Assembly (NCBI GenBank): GCA_017163975.1
Contig: JAFFSR010000347.1
Coordinates: forward strand, 2,468,001-2,532,000
DNA from: Anastatus disparis
Taxonomy: Eukaryota; Arthropoda; Insecta; Hymenoptera; Eupelmidae
Reading direction: 5' to 3'
Length of the DNA: 64,000 nucleotides
Of the stretch, positions 43,976 through 57,059 are shown in pieces. A model generated the notes under the pieces. That model had not been told where the DNA came from, searched no databases, and was given only the letters and a program-made list of their open reading frames with translations. How positions within the stretch are numbered: the stretch's first letter is position 1; every line of letters starts with the position of its first letter. The translations under genes were made by a program, and so were the position numbers.

Positions 43976-45990
43976 TCATGAAAATTTAGAGTAAATATTT
44001 TTGTAAGAAAGTTGTGAAAAAAGTGAAAATGGAGACAAAGTTAGACTTGAAAATTTGACCGAAAAAACTTGAAAATTGTGAACGACTAACAATTCGAGTA
44101 AATTTAAAAGCTGATTTGTAAAATTTCTTTTTGTTATTAAATTAAATTTAATGAAATCTAGACGTGTTTAAATTTTTTATTAAAGCAATGAAAGTTAAAT
44201 TCGTGACAAGAACGAAGTAAAGTCTATATCTCCTTTCACACTGGTTAGAAACAGGTAGTAGAAACGAGGTCACAGTCACTTGACCTTTAAAATATATAAT
44301 AATTAACGAGTGCGATATCCCTAGAAATTGCGTCACCGATTATTTGAATTTTACAACACACCTATATACATATTTTTTTTATATTATATAAAACAAAATT
44401 TCTCTTTCTTATTCCCAAATTGCCCCCCCTCACTTTAAACTACAAACAATAAATTATTGAATTCAATTTTTTTGTGCTCGTTGGTTAAAATTCAAAGTTG
44501 AAATTCCTTGTTGTTTAAAAGTTGATTTGATAGAATTTTTTTTTTATTTTTTCTTCGCGAAATTAAAGTTGAGAAAATTATCAGTGCGAAAAATAAATCA
44601 CCTGACCCCACCTCTTTTCCCCCAAACCACTGTGCCCATGGAAAAGATATCTTCATATATGTACATATTCAATAAAATTTAAACATATATTTTTATAACC
44701 TCTCTTCATATATTTAATATTTCTCATATACATATATATATATACATATAATCACAAATATTTTTTTTTCTCACCTATATATAACTGACCCGAGAAAAAG
44801 ATAAATTTATCTTACTAGGAGAGTATCAGACCTCCGGATCACGGATTTTGCTCAAACTTTGGGATAAGTTTTCAGATGTCAAAATATGAAAGGAAACAGA
44901 ATTTTAGATCCCAATGCCCAATATTTCCCTAGTTACAGGCAATTAAAGAATATCACTAAAAAAGTTACTTACTTTTCAAACCCATGTAGTTCCTTAGCAT
45001 TGATACTTAGGAGCATGAAACTCTTTTTAAATGAAAGCCGAGCTCAAATCCTTTCGAAATAGTAGCTATAGCATGTCAAAATAATATTTTTTCTCAAAGT
45101 TATAGCGTGATCAACATTGGACCTGATTTTTCTTTTTAAAACATTAATTAATAAAAAAAGCTGAAATTGGGTCTAATGTTAATTACGCTATAACTTTGGG
45201 AAAAAATAATATTTTGACATGTTATAACTACTGTTTCGAAAGGATTTGAGCTCGGCTTTCATTTAAAAAAAGTTTCATGCTCCTAAGTATCAATGCTAAG
45301 GAACTGTAAGCGTTTGAAAATCTAGTAACTTTTTTAGTGATATTCTTTAATTGCCTGTAACTAGGAAAATATTGAGCGTTGGGGTCTAAAATTCTGTTTC
45401 CTTTCAAATTTTGACATCAAAAAACTTATCACAAAGTTTGAGCAAAATCCGTGATCCGGAGGTCTGATACTCTCCTAGTTAGTAAAAAGGAGAGAAATAT
45501 TGTTTAATAAGAAGAGAGAAAAAAAATTTAATAGACTAAAAAGTAAAAAAAAAAAATTAAGATAGGAAAATTTTTTTAGAAAGATTTATTATATAGAAAA
45601 TCAGAAGACAAATATTAAAGACAAGAAAATTATATTCAAAGAAATAAAATATAAGAAGAATTTATAAATCGAGAAGAATTCAAGATAGAAAACCTTTCTA
45701 TTAATTTAATTGTTGTTATTTAATACATATATTTATATTTTGTATTTTGTTCAATTCCCAAAATATCCCCAGGCACAGTAGTAACCCTAACTTTACTAGA
45801 AATAACCTTCAGAAGCGTATATCTAGCAATACGTGACCTCTGTTTGAAGACTCTAGAGAGATAGAATCGCGAGTTTTCTTTTTGGTTTAGGAAGATAAAT
45901 GACTAGAAATCGATGAGATTAACTTAAGAGAAATTAGAGAAAATAGCAAAAAGGGAGAAAAGCTTAAGAGGTCGGCGTAGGACCAACCCA
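43976..45990 (+). other. Gypsy leader, with nested palindrome
   Basis: Non-coding leader. Its first 400 bases recur at 54995-55045 and 56400-56760. A 664-bp palindromic element (44815-45478) is inserted. No frame is convincing before about 46000. Confidence 0.7.
44815..45478. mobile_element. 664-bp foldback element, TTA-flanked (Harbinger-like)
   Basis: The two halves are complementary over about 310 bases each, starting ctaggagagtatcagacctc and ending in its reverse complement. TTA flanks both sides (44812-44814, 45479-45481), the 3-bp duplication typical of PIF/Harbinger. The centre near 45120-45170 holds the only unpaired part. Confidence 0.85.
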
Positions 45991-47565
45991 CTGGACATGT
46001 ATAATCCAAACCTGATTGAAGCAGTAAAAAGGATAGAACTGTGGGAGGTGATGCAACGACTGGACGGGATGGACTGTGGATCTGCGGGAACGTTTTTCGT
46101 TCTGCGAAGTACGTTGGTTAGGATTAGCACCCGTCAAATAGAACCAACCAAGAGAGTAGCGTGGAATCCAGCAGTCAACAACAGACAGAGGCACATTTCA
46201 GCGACAACTAATTATTTCTTAATGGCGGCTCCAGAACACGGAGAAAATCTAGAAGTCACTCAGAAAGATGGTCAGAAAACCCGAGCAAGTTAGCAAGTAT
46301 CTAAGAGAATCAAGCAGAGTGGGGATAGGTAGGAAGCAACTGCAGATATGACAGCAGGATTGAAGGCACCGCCGGCGATGTCTAGTGTGGTGCAAACTAC
46401 TGCTTGTGTGGCAGTAGTGACGACCGCTAATTTCACGACTCCTACCACCACCATCGCAGGTTCCTTTGGTAATGCGTCACTGCAGACGGTAGCCAGTGCA
46501 AGAGCAACGATGTCAGCAACTGGAATGACCGCCAGGTATATCACAGTGTCCAACCATGCACCTCTAGGCTATTTTTATGACATGACTTCCATCTTCGGTT
46601 TGGTAGAATAGGACTCCAGGAGCGCCCGAATCTCACAATGGGCGTTGATCATCACGAGTGATTGGAGACCAGAGACGCCAACGCCTACTTTTGCCATGCA
46701 AAACCAATCACCACGACCACAAGTAGCAGCACAGAATTTTCCAGAAGTTTCTATAGAATAACTAATAGCCATAAATAAACTCTATCCCTTAGAGGGTGAG
46801 AAATTCGATGATGAGGAAAATGTGGACAAAGATTATGCCACTATTTTCGACAAAGTAAGTTTGGAAATTTATAACCAACCGATATCCGGTGAAGCTCGAA
46901 AAGACTCACTAGGTAAACAGGCAGATACACGCTCAGACACCAATAGGGAGCAGAGTTACCGGACCACAAGTGGTATGTCAAGAGAAATCCCAAGACGAGA
47001 AAATGGTGGCAACAGAAGTGGTAGAGGAGCATGAGATCATGATATCCACCAGCTAAGACAACCGTGGCCAACAATTGGATGCACCTAGGGAAAATCGAAG
47101 AGAGCGTAATGAACAAGGAAAAAGAAGAAATAGAAGAAATAGCGGAGATAGAAGAGATAGGGGAGATAGGGAAAGTAGATGAAGTAGAAAAGATAGAAGT
47201 GATAGAGAAGAGGTCACAGAAGAAATCGGAGAGATGACGACTACAGCGACTATTTAGGTAGCTCCGGTGACACCGAAGATTATAGCAGTGACGAAGACTA
47301 TCAAAGACGCCGAAGCAGCTTCAGGAATAACATAGATAAGACTGATTGAGACAATGCTACAAATAAAACGCTTAGGAATTGGAGAATTTCCTTCAGCAGA
47401 GATGATAAAGAAAGACCGGAGGAGTTTCTCGCTAGACTGAGTAACTGTCGAAGAAACACTGGTATTCGGGATGAAGATCTTCTAAGGTCAATACACTGCG
47501 TGTTTACAGGTGCAGAAAGCATCTCAGAGTGCGAACAACTTAAGAAATTTATTAAAATACTACAC
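45991..47565 (+). pseudogene. Gag remains of the long-LTR Gypsy
   Basis: Capsid homology is clear only at about 47376-47520 (RNWRISFSRDDKERPEEFLARL, then DEDLLRSIHCVFTGAE). Upstream, several frames carry polar sequence, including an Arg/Asp-repeat stretch near 47100-47200 that is probably nucleocapsid- or linker-like. Stops and frame changes are frequent. The frames 45997-46293, 46348-46611 and 46822-47034 lie in this region, but I cannot assign them domains. Confidence 0.6.
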
Positions 47566-47775
47566 ATAAAAAGTTATGAACAAACTTTCAATGTATAGTA
47601 TTTTAAGGTTAGGTTTATCGAGCTTGATATCTAATTTTCATTCAAAGTTCATAAAAAAATAACAAGTTTAAATGATTTTTTTTTAACAGAAATAATTGAA
47701 TTAATGTAGCTTTAGCGTGTACAAGTCATTATATTTGTTTAAATAGTCAATTTAAAGAGATATCAATCAGATAAA
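47566..47775. other. Unrelated AT-rich segment replacing Gag end and protease start
   Basis: Homology to Gag stops near 47560, and Pol homology starts near 47790 inside the C-terminal end of the protease (ILEIDFCRLW). The protease active site is therefore missing, by deletion or replacement. Confidence 0.55.
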
Positions 47776-47789
47776 AAAAGCGAAAATCG

Positions 47790-50592
47790 ATTCTAACAAC
47801 TCCGACATCCCGTTAAACCATGACATCATTCTAGAAATAGATTTCTGTCGACTCTGGGAAATAGAAACGAGATTTAGTGAAAATTTTGGGAGAACGAGAG
47901 ATGTTAAACAGAGAGAATTCAATAACGAAGATTATACCCAAACCCTTGTTTTTGGAGAGTGTGCAAGAATCGTAGAATTAGATTATGAGCAACGGGTGAA
48001 AATTGAAGACTTAGTAAATAAAATCATACCTCGATCAACAGATGTACCAGAAACAATCAATTTTTCGAAGCATCACATAGATGTAATGGGAACAGCATCG
48101 ATAAAACAAAGGCCTAGAAGGATGTCGCCGATGATGTTGCAAATCACTCATAGAGAAATAGAGACGATGTTGCAAAACAATGTGATTAAAAGGTCAGCAA
48201 GTGAATGAAGCAGTCCACCAGTGATACTTAGGAAACCTGATGGAGAGTACCATTTCGGTATCGATTATAGAGAATTGAATAAGGTCAATAGGAAAAACGC
48301 TTATCCAATACCTAGTATAGATTAGATCCTGGATAAGCTATAAAAAGCCAGATACCTAACCAAGATAGACCTGAAGCAAGCATACTGACAGATTTCCATG
48401 AAGGAGAGTTGGAGAAAGTATACTTGCCTTCTCAATACCTGGCTCAGGTCTCTGGTAATTCAAAAAATGCCCTTTAGACTCACCAATGCACCAATGACCT
48501 TCCAAAGGCTCATCGACGCCTTTTTTGGACCTGAATGTGAACCTAACGTGTTTATTTATCTCGGCGGTATCATGATTGCCACTGAGAACTTCGATGATCA
48601 TGTAAAATGGCTAGAAACAGTATTACAGAGACTGGTAGACACTGAATTGACTGTAAACATGAAAAAGTATGAGATTTGTTGCTCACAGATCACCTATCTT
48701 GGATTCATATTAGACAATGGGGGCTAAGACTGGATCCAGACAAGGTAGCACTAGTCGTCAATCGCCCAGCGTCCCGGACTGTAAAGCCACTGAGAAGATT
48801 CCTATGTAATGGTAGGACAGTATTCAAAGTTTATTGAACATGATTCAGAGAAGAAAGTTCCACTAGTAAAGCTGTTTAGGAAAAGCAGAGAATGCAGTTG
48901 AAAAGAGCCTCAACAACTGCTCCTGTACTTGACAGACTTTAACAAACCATTCGCTGTACAATGTGATGCTAGCGACTTCGCAATAGGAGCAGTACAGACC
49001 CAAGAGTACGAAGATGGTGAGCATCTAGTTGTCTAAGTAAGCACAGTGCTGACAGCCGCAGAAAGGAACTATACTACTACAGAGAAAGAGTTACTAGCAG
49101 TAATATGGTTGACAGAAAAACTTTGACCTTATCTTGAAGGTTATACTTTTAAGATTATCACGGACCATAGTGCGTTTAAATGGTTACGGAAGCTAAAAGA
49201 CCCAACAGGACGGTTAGCAAGATGGGTACTAAAAGTGCAACAGTCGTCATTCGAGTTCATACACCAACGAGAAGCATCACATCATGTGTCTGATGCACTC
49301 TCGAGAATGTACGAAGGTCAAGAAGAAGAGGAAGAAGTGTGCGCTTTCATAAAGATAAAAGATGAAAAATACATCGAGCGAGTTGAGGAGATAGAGACTA
49401 ACCCTTATAAGTACCCTGGATGGAAATTAGAAGACGGTATATTATACAGATTTAGGAAAGAACCATTACTCGACCCAGTGACCCATGGAGAAGAAGGATG
49501 GTGACTCGTTGTGCCGGCGGAGCACCTGGAGAGAACACTGCAAGATGCTCATTGTCATCCTTCCTCAGGACATCTAGGACTAGAAAAGACCTTCGATAAG
49601 GTGATCAGAGAATATTATTGGCCAGAAGTTTACTATTACATCACTCTATTTGTGGAGGAGTGCGATGACTGTTAGCGATACAATACCAAGCCAACTGAAC
49701 CTCGAAGATTAATGGAAAACCGTGTCGTTGAGAGACCATGGCTGGTAGTATCAGCTGGTATGATAGAGTTTCTTCCAAAATAAATACCTGCTAGTCTTTC
49801 AGGACCTTTTTACTAAATGGATCGAGTTAAAGCCAATAAGAATTGTTGATGGGAAAGCAGTGACAAAAGCATTCGAAGATTGATATTATTCAGATGGGAG
49901 ACTCCTAAATACTTTTGACAGATAACGGAAAGGAGTTTAATAATAAACACCTAGACCTAGTGCTGCAAGAATACGGAGTATCTAGAGTCACAACACCGCC
50001 ATATCACCCGCAGGCTAACCTAGTGGAACGTGCAAATAGAATCTTTAAGACCATAATACCAACCTTTTTAAAAGAAGATCATAGGACTTGGGACCAGTAT
50101 CTTCACGAATTTAGACATGCAGTGAACACAGTGACGCAGTCGACACTCAAGACGTCTCCAGCATTCTTGAATTGCGAGAGGCACCCCATGCCTGTAAAGA
50201 GCTTGCAAAGAAAAGTGGAGCAAAATAAACCAATAATTAAAATGAATCCCGAAGACTGGACAGATAAAGTAAAAAGGTTAGACACATTGAGGGATTTAAT
50301 CATAAAACATATCAAAAAGCGAAAAAAAAACAAGCAAGGGAGTATAATAAAAGAAGAAAAGAGTTTAGGTTTAACGTAAGGCATATAGTCATGTGACGTT
50401 CACATGTACTTTTGAACGCAGCTAACCGCACAACTCGCTCTGAAATACGACGGACTGTTTAGGATTTTAGCGGTAAAATCGCCGTTAGTATACGTAGTCG
50501 AAAGAGAGGGCAATAAGCGCAATGCGAAGGTTCACGTTTCGGAACTTGAAAGATATATACTCCCTAGAAATCAACCTGACATGAAAGTCTAA
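47790..50592 (+). pseudogene. Pol of the long-LTR Gypsy: RT, RNase H, integrase
   Basis: RT from about 48050: HHIDVMGTASIKQRPRRMSP, then SSPPVILRKPDGEYHFGIDYRE and LTKIDLKQAY, and the palm at about 48550, where the usual YLDD reads YLGG. RNase H: FAVQCDASDFAIGAV, TTTEKELLAVIW, ITDHSAFKW. Integrase: H-x3-H in AHCHPSSGH, Cys pair near 49665, LTDNGKEF, PYHPQANLVERANR. The GPY-like end 50421-50592 finishes LERYILPRNQPDMKV. At least ten stops or frame changes are present. The VERANR-type integrase, the Lys-like primer site and the very long LTR fit the Osvaldo/Ulysses branch of Gypsy (inference). Confidence 0.85.
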
Positions 50593-50950
50593 CCCTGAAC
50601 TCAATTCAATACTAATCCCCGTTATACATTGTTTTTTTCTCTATTTAATAAATTGATAAATGTGTTGTCCGTAGTTTAAATCCGAAAAGCTATCCTGATC
50701 CCCTCCACTGATCCTAACCTCGAATAACACGCGTTAAACTAAATACGAATTCAATACAGAGCATAAATTCATAAATGAAGAGTGTGTAATTTATGGGAAT
50801 AGTACGGTAAAAGTTAATGTGTATTAGTTATAAAAAAAATGATTATCAGAAAGATATAATCAGCGAGCGGATCGGTGTCGAGAGTCGTTGGTGTGTAGTG
50901 CAACATGCACAATAAGTTGTAAGCAGTCAACTTTGGCAAATATCCAGCTT

Positions 50951-50963
50951 AGGGGGAAGAGAG
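50951..50963 (+). other. Polypurine tract
   Basis: agggggaagagag, directly 5' of the LTR start (TGTAATG at 50966). Confidence 0.8.
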
Positions 50964-50965
50964 TT

Positions 50966-52557
50966 TGTAATGTGGTACGTCATGATAAAAATTTTTTTTT
51001 GTAATAATTAAAAATTTTAAGACTACGCATGCACACTTAAACACACCATCGGTGCACTCACCATGCAATTTTTTCAAATCAAATGAATAATTAATCAAGA
51101 GATATTTTTTTTTTTAGTATATGCTAGCAGAAGCGCGTAGCAACCATTACGCACATATTCGTAGACCTTGTGTGTGAGTACCAGTGCTGCTAGCGTAGAT
51201 CATAGGTAGAGAGCACATCTATTACCATTACAAAGCAACGACCACGCTTGCGCTAGGAGTCAGCGTATAACGAAGAAGACTTAGAAAGGGAGGAAGAATC
51301 AAGAGATAGGAAGAAAAGAGATAGCAAGATTAATATACTGTAAGAGTGAATTGAAGGCCCGGATGCAATAAGGGCATTTACGCTCGGAGCACGCAAAACT
51401 GAAGTCACTTGGTAGTAAAAATTTCATTTTCTTCAAATAAATTTCAAAAAATTTGACGTTATAAAACTCATCGTGCCGCATCTTTTTTATATTAACGGTT
51501 TTTTTATAAAATTTTTATTTTTCAAGAAAAAAATTTTTTACATTAAATTTCAATACTTTTTTAAACTTAAATCGTTGTAATTCGAGTAAATATTAACCGA
51601 TTTCGCTGAAATTTGAAATATATTTTCTAAATATCATAGCAAAACTTATGATAATCATAAAAAATGTTAATTCTCAAATTATTAGTCGCAATTGTTTATT
51701 AATTAATACAAATTACAAATTGTGCGTTTATAATGTACTCGAGAAAAAAGTATCGAGGGAACTTTCAAGTACAAGAAACTTGTAGCGAGAAAGTTTTTGG
51801 TTTTTGTATAAAGAAGAATTGTGGAAAATTTCAAATCGATTGATAAATAATCAAAAAAGATATAACAACATTTACAAGTAACGCGCATGCGGTCGAGCGC
51901 TGCAGTTTTCTTATAAGTTAGATTCTCAGTGAATATTACGTCAACTGAATGACTCTTGGTAATATTATTTGGAAAAAGCAATAATACAAATATAATAATA
52001 TGATATTCATTAAAAGTAGATAAACATATAAATAAACAAACAAATAAATAAATAAACCAAAATCTGTAATGTAATTATTTAATAATTAAATAATTACATT
52101 ACAGATTTTTGTTTAATACTGATTTTTTTATTGTTTCAAAGGATTACTTTTTTATTTTGTCTGTTAAACCTTTTTTTCTTTCGCATTAGTAATATGAGTC
52201 TTCTAAAAACACAAAATGTCATATTTTTAAACAATATAATGTTGGGATTTATATTTATGAAAGTAAACGTATATGCGTATGTACGTTCACTTTTAGGAAT
52301 ATTTTGCTACCAGTCTTCTTTTGTATAACGATTAGACTTGTAAAATTGTTCATCACGAGGAATGAAAATTATTTTATACTTATGATGGAATCAAAAAATG
52401 GTCAGAAAAGAACGATGTATCATTTCTTGTTCTTTTTTGACCGATTTTGATTCTATTACTCCCCATGGTGTACAATTTCACAAGTCTAAACGTTAAACAA
52501 AAGAAGACTGGTAGCAAAATATTCCTATATGTTAAGACCACAGCACTTGGCTAAATC

Positions 52558-52597
<40 letters not shown>

Positions 52598-54965
52598 TAA
52601 CAAAATTCATAATAATGTTTATATAGAAGAAGAGTCAACGTACACACGCATATATGTTTACTTTTATAAATATAAATCCCAACATTATATTGTTTAAAAA
52701 TATTACACTTTATGTTTTTAGAAAACTCATATTACTAATGCGAAAGAAAAAAAGGTTTAACAGACAAAATAAAAAAGAAATCCTTTGAAACAATCAAAAA
52801 ATCAGTATTAAACAAAAATCTGCAATGTAATTATTTAATTATTAAATAATTACATTACAGATTTTTGTTTATTTATTTATTTGTTTGTTTATTTATTTAT
52901 ATGTTTATTTACTTTTAATAAATATCATATTGTTATCTTTGTATTATTGCTTTGTCCAAATAATATTACCAAGATTCATTCAGTTGACGTAATATTCACT
53001 GAGAATCTAACTTATAAGAAAACTGCAGCGCTCGACCGCATGCGCGCTACTTGTAAATGTTGTTATATCTTTTTTAATTATTTATCAATCGATTTGAAAC
53101 TTTCCACAAATCTTCTTTATACAAAAACCAAAAACTTTCTCGCTACAAGTTTCTTGTACTTGAAAGTTCCCTTGATACTTTTTTCTCGAGTACATTATAA
53201 ATGCACAATTTGTCATTTGTATTAATTAATAAACAATTGCGACTAACAATTTAAGAATTAACATTTTTTATAATTATCATAAGTTTTGCTATGATATTTA
53301 GAAAATATATTTTAAATTTCAGCGGGATCGGTTAATATTTACTCGAATTACAACGATTTAAGTTTAAAAAAGTATTGAAATTTAATGTAAAAAATTTTTT
53401 TCTTGAAAAATAAAAATTTTATAAAAAAACCGTTAATATAAAAAAGATGCGGCATGATGAGTTTTATAACGTCAAATTTTTTATTTGAAGAAAATGAAAT
53501 TTTTACTACCAAATGACTTCAGTTTTGCGTGCTCCGAGCGTAAATGCCCTTATTGCATCCGGGCCTTCAATTGGAAATAATAGCGCCTATTTCTCGCGCA
53601 GTGAGAAAAGAGGGAGACGTAGTTCGCTAAAAGAAGATGGATAGAAAGTAGAGAAAGGGAGATCGCCACTTCTTTCTCTTCGTTTGAGTACATATTTACT
53701 ATATGTATATATGTACATATCGAATTTCTCACATTAAAGGTGGTGCGCATGTCAAAGACTTGCGTTCGAGAACCGAAAAGCGAAATTAACCAATTAGAGG
53801 CAGTTATTTGGAATATTAATTAACGATTGGAGAGAATAAATTTAACAAGAGTTAAAAGATAGTTAAGAAGGAGAAATAGACTCGAAGAAGAAGGAAGTGG
53901 CCATTGAAATTCATTTGATTGCTGTCCTCATGCTATTACGGAGCTTTTACTCGTTGTTGATATTAAAGAGTTTCTTTTTTGAGTTTACTGAGAGAATTAA
54001 AATGGAGATTTTTGCTAAGGAGAAAATTAGGAGATCACTGAGGTTATCGTGGAGCAGAGAGCGAAAGAGACTTTCCCGAGAAAGATTCATCGACGTGATT
54101 TTTCACTGTTGCTGTACTAGAAAGAAAAAGAGAAGGAGAGAGAAGCAACCAACCCTGAACCTCAACTGTCGCCGTCGCCGACCTGATTTCTCTTTTCCAT
54201 CAACGATATTCATCAATGGTGAGTGGATTGCGGTCCAGTTAAATAGAAAATGTTGTAAACTAATGGCTCTTCCTGACTAACCAATAAATTTAGAAAAAAG
54301 TGCGTGCGCAAAGTAAAAATTACATAAGTTACTGTTACGTGATTAAAATTAATGTAATTAGTGACTCAATAACGATTTGTTTTTATTTAAATTAGTATTT
54401 GATTTAATGTAATAGAGGTATTAAGGAAATCTTTAATAAAAGACTGAAGAAGTGTGAAATAAATTTGGATTTCCCATTCTGTAACTATTCGCAAGTGTGG
54501 GTGTGCAAGGATATTTGATCACGTGCCTAATGATTTTATCGACCGTAAATTCATTTTAATTGAATTAATTGAGTAGTGAAGTAAAACAAAATTTATTTAC
54601 TTTATTAATTGAAGTGATCGGTAGAATTTTTATTAAGAATCAATTGTTTATTTTTCTTCTCTGATTGAAATTAATAGACACGACGGTATAAAGTGATCAG
54701 AGTGAGAGGGCCAAAGCGATTGACCACGTGTCCAACGTGTCGATTTCGTTGACGGGAACCTAATTAAATTTGAATAAATTGTGAATCGAAATGTAATTAT
54801 ATGAACAATTGACCAGTGAATAAATTACTTGAAGTTGAGAAAATTTATTGAAATTGGTTGACACAGTGGCACGCAATGTGCATAGTGTGGGAGAGTGCGC
54901 GTTGTATTAAAGATTTACTATATGCTTACCTACATTGATTAGAGAGTGAAAACTAAATTCCTACA
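50966..54965 (+). repeat. Gypsy long LTR, copy C (full length, interrupted)
   Basis: Begins TGTAATG after the polypurine tract and ends CTACA before a second primer-like site at 54973. Without the 2.2 kb foldback insertion (51353-53568) it is about 1.78 kb, a very long LTR. Homologous segments occur at 8956-9470, 14989-16220 and 43003-43943. The 127-codon frame 53897-54280 is fortuitous. Confidence 0.85.
51353..53568. mobile_element. 2.2 kb foldback element with ~1 kb arms
   Basis: The left end gaaggcccggatgcaataag is mirrored exactly at the right end. AATT lies on both sides (51349-51352, 53569-53572), and the uninterrupted LTR copy at 9310 shows the empty site. The outer arms (51353-52065 / 52860-53568) and inner arms (52110-52300 / 52640-52805) are both complementary, separated by smaller palindromes around taattatttaa at 52075-52110 and 52825-52860. 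A (TA)n tract lies at 52556-52596. No transposase frame is seen; mirrored frames (51981-51703 and 52881-53225) are the same sequence in each arm. Confidence 0.85.
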
Positions 54966-55051
54966 TCGCAAATGGCACTTGGAACGTAGGGCTTGAATCG
55001 GGAAAATTTGGAGTGAAAATTATCGTAAGAAAGTTGTGAGAAAAGTAAAAA

Positions 55052-55303
55052 TAAAAAAAAAAACTTTTTAATGTACTACGTTTTTATAATGAACCAAAAA
55101 GTATAAAATAATGTGTAATGAAATGAAAAGTGAATAATGATTTGAAATAAAAAAACGTAGGACGCATGTTTATTATTATGTATTGTATGCGCCCCACGTT
55201 TTTTTATTTCAAATCATTATTCACTTTTCATTTCATTACACATTATTTTATACTTTTTGGTTCATTATAAAACGTAGTACATTAAAAAGTTTTTTTTTTA
55301 TTT
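55052..55303. repeat. Palindromic hairpin element
   Basis: Arms of about 110 bases (tttttaatgtactacg... mirrored by ...cgtagtacattaaaaa), with a loop of about 30 bases near 55165. It lies at the left end of the 1.35 kb insertion in the leader. Confidence 0.8.
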
Positions 55304-56304
55304 TTAATATTATTTTATACTTTTTAGTTCAATTAATTAAAAAACTTAATTTCATGAGTATATCCCTCTAAATATATTAATATATATATATATATATAAA
55401 TTTTATCGTGTTGTCCAACAGTGCATATTATATAGCATATATATTGTTATCAAGGGACTAAAACGTGTTTCATCTATTTTTTTTAGAGAACACGTAATCG
55501 CATGCTGAGTTTCCCGCCATTTTGACGATAATGACGCTATTAGAAATTCAACCAAAATTTATTGTTTTATGCATTGATAGACCATAAAATGAATAAAATA
55601 CAGTCTCAAATTTTATATGTACAATACAAAATGCTGTAATTTATGTCTAATTGCAATATGAGAAGTTAAAGAATTTTAAAAATTTTCGAAGATGGTTAGA
55701 CACTAATGTTAAAAGTATATCTATATATAAAATCTTCAAAATTTCAATTTTTCCAATATCTCCGTATATAATTGTATTAATATATTTTTCGGTGGGAATA
55801 TATATTTAATTATATTATTCAACAATGCATGCAAAAATATAATATTGAATATATTAATATATTAATATATTTGATATATTAATATATTAATATATTAATA
55901 TATTTGATATATTAATATATTAATATATTAATATATTTGATATATTAATATATTAATATATTTGATATATTAATATATTAATATATTACTATATTAATAT
56001 ATTACTATATTTGATATATTAATATATTAATATATTAATATATTAATATATCACAAGAAGATTTTTAAAATTTTCGAAGATGTTTAGACACTAATGTTAA
56101 AAGTGTATCTATATATAAAATCTTCAAATCTTCAATTTTGCCAACATCTCCGTATATGATTGAATATATTAATATATTGTTCGGTAGATATATATATTTT
56201 TTTTATAATATTGCATTGTCATCCAGTTCCGAGCTATATTTAAAATTTCAAGTCTCTAGCTCATCAGGAAGTTAGTTTACAATCGGTTGCAAAATTCGTA
56301 CCGA

Positions 56305-56359
<55 letters not shown>

Positions 56360-56398
56360 CCAAAGCGAGTTAATAAAAACGTAGTAAAAACGTAGTAA
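55304..56398. repeat. Insertion body with (ATATTAAT)n minisatellite and (GACA)n
   Basis: Contains a 250-base array of atattaatatatttgat-type units (55845-56050). Two near-identical flanks (ttttcgaagatg...acactaatgttaaaag, at 55685 and 56075) bracket it, and a pure (GACA)n run lies at 56308-56357. gtaaaataaaa-like words at both ends of 55052-56398 may be the target duplication. It is non-coding. Confidence 0.65.
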
Positions 56399-56760
56399 AA
56401 TAAAAAAGGAGAGAAAGTTAGGCTTGAAAATTTGACCGAAAAAACTTAAAAATTGTGAACGACTAGTAATTTGAGTATATTTAAAAGCTGATTTGTAAAA
56501 TTACTTTTCGGTATTAAATTAAATTGAATGAAAGCTAGACGTGTTTAAATTTTTTATTAAAGCAATTGAAGTTAAATTCGTGACAAGAACGAAGTAAAGT
56601 CTATATATTCTTTTTCACTGGTTAGAAACAGGTAGTAGAAACCCGGTCACAGTCACTTAGTCTTTAAAATATATAATAATAAGCGAGTGTGATATCCCCA
56701 AAAATTGCGTCACTGATTATTTGAATTTTACAATACACATGTATACATATTTTTGAATTT

Positions 56761-56764
<4 letters not shown>

Positions 56765-56819
<55 letters not shown>

Positions 56820-57059
56820 TTTTTAATAAAAAACCTTTATTTTGTTATGGTCAATTATATGTAGCTCTTTTACGAATTAAAAATAGAACTAATATATATT
56901 GAAAATAATTTGGAGAATAAAAATCAAGTTATTAATGTAGTTTGGAAAGAAATATTAAAATAATAAATTCTTTACAATTTAACAAAAATTTTATATAGAA
57001 ATATCAATAATAACATCATTGTTGTAACATCAATATTAACAAACAGACAATCGGATTGT
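56765..57059. other. (TA)n tract and AT-rich spacer
   Basis: TA run 56765-56817, then no recognised feature. Confidence 0.6.

Larger units (their letters stand above)
54973..56764 (+). mobile_element. Second Gypsy leader (truncated tandem copy)
   Basis: After LTR C comes another primer-like site (tggcacttggaacgtagggc), and leader sequence matching 43951-44370. It is interrupted by 55052-56398 and ends at a TA tract (56765-56817). The arrangement is therefore LTR-internal-LTR-internal, with the second internal part truncated, as left by LTR-LTR recombination or insertion of a second copy. Confidence 0.75.

Noticed and set aside
46290..46553. Minus-strand Ala/Val-rich frame resembling a membrane protein
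   Set aside because: Antisense to the Gypsy gag region, no domain and no conserved start.
53897..54280. 127-codon frame in LTR copy C
   Set aside because: The homologous LTR copy A does not keep the frame; LTR sequence, basic low-complexity product.
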